Source: Sinotaia quadrata (taxonomy: Eukaryota; Mollusca; Gastropoda; Architaenioglossa; Viviparidae). From it: DNA of 64,000 bases. Positions 61,301 to 64,000 of this stretch are shown here, one piece after another (positions within the stretch are counted from its first letter, which is position 1; each line of letters begins with the position of its first letter). The translations under genes and the position numbers were made by a program. The notes under the pieces are model-generated. The model saw only the letters and a list, made by a program, of their open reading frames with translations. It did not search any database and was not told where the DNA came from. The DNA lies in assembly GCA_028829895.1 (NCBI GenBank), contig CM054177.1:50515664-50579663 (forward strand). The letters are read 5' to 3'.

Positions 61301-62380
61301 ATAATTATAATCCTTGCTTCTTTTCACAAATAAACACATTTGCAGCACAAAAGTTATAACAATACGTTTTATACGAATATAAATTGCTATTTACTGGACT
61401 CTAGCATCCAATAAATCAAATTTATCAGTTCCTTACAACAAAGTCCTATTTCTGCACTATACTGGCATAAGAGGGCCTGTGTTGTTTTGGTCCCCTCAAA
61501 ATATCCGGTATCAGAATCAGTAACTTGATACTACTGTAACTAAATCTATGACAGGCTCTCGACATTGACGTCACTGTAGTTACTGACACGAAACATGTCA
61601 CGTCCACACTGGTTCTAAGACTTGCTTCCCTCCCTTATCAGCTTGGTGTTGTATCAGTAAAAACGAGACGACAGGTCCAGCTCAGAGCAAGGGCACACTT
61701 AAAAGGGAATTTGTAACTGAGTGAGCGAGCGCACTATTTATGACCAATTATTCATAGAGTGACCACTCGAGATTAATTTCTGTCTACATACAAACAAATG
61801 CTAATAAAGTGCGTCGTGCAGACTTTTATTCCGCGATAGATAACTTATGTGTAGTCAAGAGAGAGTCTTAAATTCATTGCACATTTCAGGATCTAATTTA
61901 CCTTTACAATTATCAAAACAGGTGCGTAGTGAGAAACAGGAGACACAAATAAGGTCCATTACAAACGCCCGATTGACATAGTTTTGTGTAGATAATCAAA
62001 TACAGGTACAGAACAAATACGTGACACAAAGCACTTTTATGGCATGCTTTCTATAGCGTGTGAACTTTTGTTTTTCTGCACAATACACAAGCACGCTCAT
62101 ACCTACGCACACAAGAATGCATAAATTTACTTAGAACCTACCTACGTCAAGTCGAAATTATATTCTCGTACCTTGACTCGTGTCTCTTTTTAAAGCTGAA
62201 CCAGTAACAGATTAGACTCTGCGTGTATGCGCTTTGTTGGACCTGTTGTATAAGTGAATCCTTTGTCCTGTCATCCGTGAACATTATAATGTAATTGGCT
62301 CAATTTTTTTTTTTAAATTGAATAAAATTAGCATTGCCTTTTTACGAAGATCCCTTACAACCAGTATCATTTACCCCTTC
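61301..62380. other. Repeat-poor part of intron 4, no exon seen
   Basis: It includes a perfect CRE palindrome at 61566-61573 in a less AT-rich patch (about 61480-61740). No semaphorin exon is recognised. Confidence 0.45.
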
Positions 62381-62384
62381 TTTA

Positions 62385-62475
62385 CACACACACACACACA
62401 CACACACGCACGCACGCACGCACACACACACACGCACGCACAGCTCTCACACACACAAACACAGCTCACACACAC
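62385..62475. repeat. (CA)n with (CG)CA interruptions
   Basis: CACACA runs are interrupted by CGCACGCACGCA, then a looser CA-rich tail. Confidence 0.95.
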
Positions 62476-62479
62476 TGAC

Positions 62480-63098
62480 TGCGAGATGTGGGTACGTGCT
62501 AATATCCATTCTTTAAAGATATGATATTTTTGTTTTGCAAGCGGTAGGTTAAAAGATAACTGTATAAAGTAGTTTATTGCCAACAACACAAAGTATCAGG
62601 TTGTCAAGGTTATCAGTAAAAATCGAACCAAGTGACCAGATGACGTAATCAAGACTTCGTAAAAGTAAACACACACTTGTCATGCGCCCTTTTTCCGTGC
62701 ACAACAAGTTCGGAAGAAATTATTAAAGGTCACTGGCTCAAGTGTTTTTTTTTTTCTATTCTGTTCTATTTGCGGCCTGTCTATTTCAATATTTACTACC
62801 TGTTTGTGTGCGTGATTGTATCCTACACTAGCAGTTAGTTTGCAGCTTTGTCTTTCTGATTCTATAGGGGTGAGTTTGTGCGAGTCTGTGCGTCTGATCG
62901 CTAGTTTTGTTGCCTTTCACTGCTTAAATATGAGGGAGTGAGATTTATACAGCAGGGCACTATTAAAAGCATTAAACATGGACTAGAAGAAAAATAGAAC
63001 AGACACAAAAATGGCAACCTGTCTTTTAAATACCGAAAAATGTACAATTGAATACGTAATCAAAAATATAATATGCAGCCTGATATGCCCAGCACTGA

Positions 63099-63100
<2 letters not shown>
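62480..63100. other. Non-repetitive intron 4 DNA, no exon seen
   Basis: No splice-bounded open segment with semaphorin similarity was found. Confidence 0.45.

Positions 63101-63103
<3 letters not shown>

Positions 63104-63186
<83 letters not shown>
63104..63186. repeat. Long (TC)n microsatellite, about 83 bp
   Basis: Pure TC dinucleotides; frames reading through it are compositional. Confidence 0.98.
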
Positions 63187-63188
<2 letters not shown>

Positions 63189-63488
63189 ATCGATATACAC
63201 CTCTTTCTCTCTTCGTCTTTATTTTTACATATCTCTTCCCCCTCCCACTTCCCCCAGTCTTCCCATCGATTTACATCACACTTCTCTCCCTCTCCTCTCT
63301 CTTCTCAAGTCTTTATACATCTTTCTCTCATCTCTCTATCTTCCCACTCCTATCATTTATCAGTGCATTTCTTCCTCTATTATCTTTCTCTTTTCTCTCT
63401 CTTCTGCCTATTGTATATCTTTACATATCTTCCTCCATTCTCTCTTTCTCTCTCTCTTCCTATCTTACCTATACATATCTTCCTCCAC

Positions 63489-63490
<2 letters not shown>

Positions 63491-63574
<84 letters not shown>
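63491..63574. repeat. Long (TC)n microsatellite, about 84 bp
   Basis: A second pure TC run of almost the same length, with pyrimidine-rich DNA linking it to the run at 63104-63186. Confidence 0.98.
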
Positions 63575-63576
<2 letters not shown>

Positions 63577-64000
63577 GACTTCGTACCAGTTCCAAAATGT
63601 GGGACTCATCACACCCTTTGCGACATAAGGTTTTATGATAATATAATTTTCTTTTGCTTAATTCGCAAGTTGTTATTTTTTTTTCTACTGTTTTGAAATT
63701 TATCCGCCCAAGTGAAATCGATACCATGTTGCAGAGCTTAAAAATATGTCGTCGCCTATAGAAATTCGTTAATATTTTGTACAAAAACTGCAAATAAAAT
63801 TATTTCTAACTTGAGTAAATGTGCATTGAAATACTTAATGTTTGGCCGCAAACTTCCAATAAAAATATATGCTTGTATCTTCATCACTAATGTATCAACG
63901 AATCTGCATGCTTGAATCATAATTACAATAAACAACAGATACATTATGCAACAACGAATCTGCACTTTAATATTTTAATCACAGTAACTAGTAAACTACT

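Noticed and set aside
63011..63793. Frames of over 200 codons rich in Ser/Leu or Arg/Glu
   Set aside because: Created by (TC)n / (GA)n dinucleotide repeats.
59100..64000. Search for the next semaphorin exon (C-x-N-Y-I motif)
   Set aside because: No splice-bounded segment with this motif was found, so I assume it lies beyond the window.

Overview
This is eukaryotic DNA, almost certainly from an invertebrate. It is AT-rich, has no operons or ribosome-binding sites, and is filled with microsatellites and minisatellites. The only gene I can support is the 5' part of a semaphorin on the + strand, split by a very large intron. The class-1-like semaphorin sequence points to an invertebrate. The repeat style would suit a lophotrochozoan such as a mollusc, but that is a guess.

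The semaphorin model rests on four coding exons: 9060-9177, 54741-54840, 57868-57913 and 58534-58596. Each exon has GT/AG borders, and the intron phases (1, 2, 0, 0) join into one open frame of 109 codons. The frame encodes a signal peptide followed by the first part of a Sema domain. It includes the hallmark VGARN-x2-Y-x-LS strand and a W-x5-H-x3-C-x4-KS stretch that aligns without gaps to class-1 semaphorins as I remember them. The rest of the Sema domain and everything downstream lie beyond position 64000. Intron 1 is 45,563 bp, intron 2 is 3,027 bp, intron 3 is 620 bp, and intron 4 is at least 5.4 kb.

Layout: 1-7800 is upstream DNA with three large minisatellites. 7800-9059 is a repeat-poor stretch that probably holds the promoter and 5'UTR. 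9178-54740 is intron 1, a patchwork of more than forty unrelated tandem arrays with periods of 20 to 110 bp, several of them with higher-order organisation. These are separated by short non-repetitive islands. 54841-57867 (intron 2) holds further arrays and a 158-bp inverted-repeat element that looks like a MITE. 58597-64000 (intron 4) holds two more arrays and two long (TC)n tracts.

Most long open frames in the window are by-products of arrays whose period is a multiple of three, or of microsatellites, and I do not call them genes. No rRNA, functional tRNA, CRISPR array or transposase gene is visible; only tRNA-like SINE heads are present. I did not find a new multi-gene system. The most notable non-genic signals are an apparent excess of the palindromic CRE TGACGTCA (eight perfect copies), its half-site amplified in three unrelated arrays, and the foldback element.
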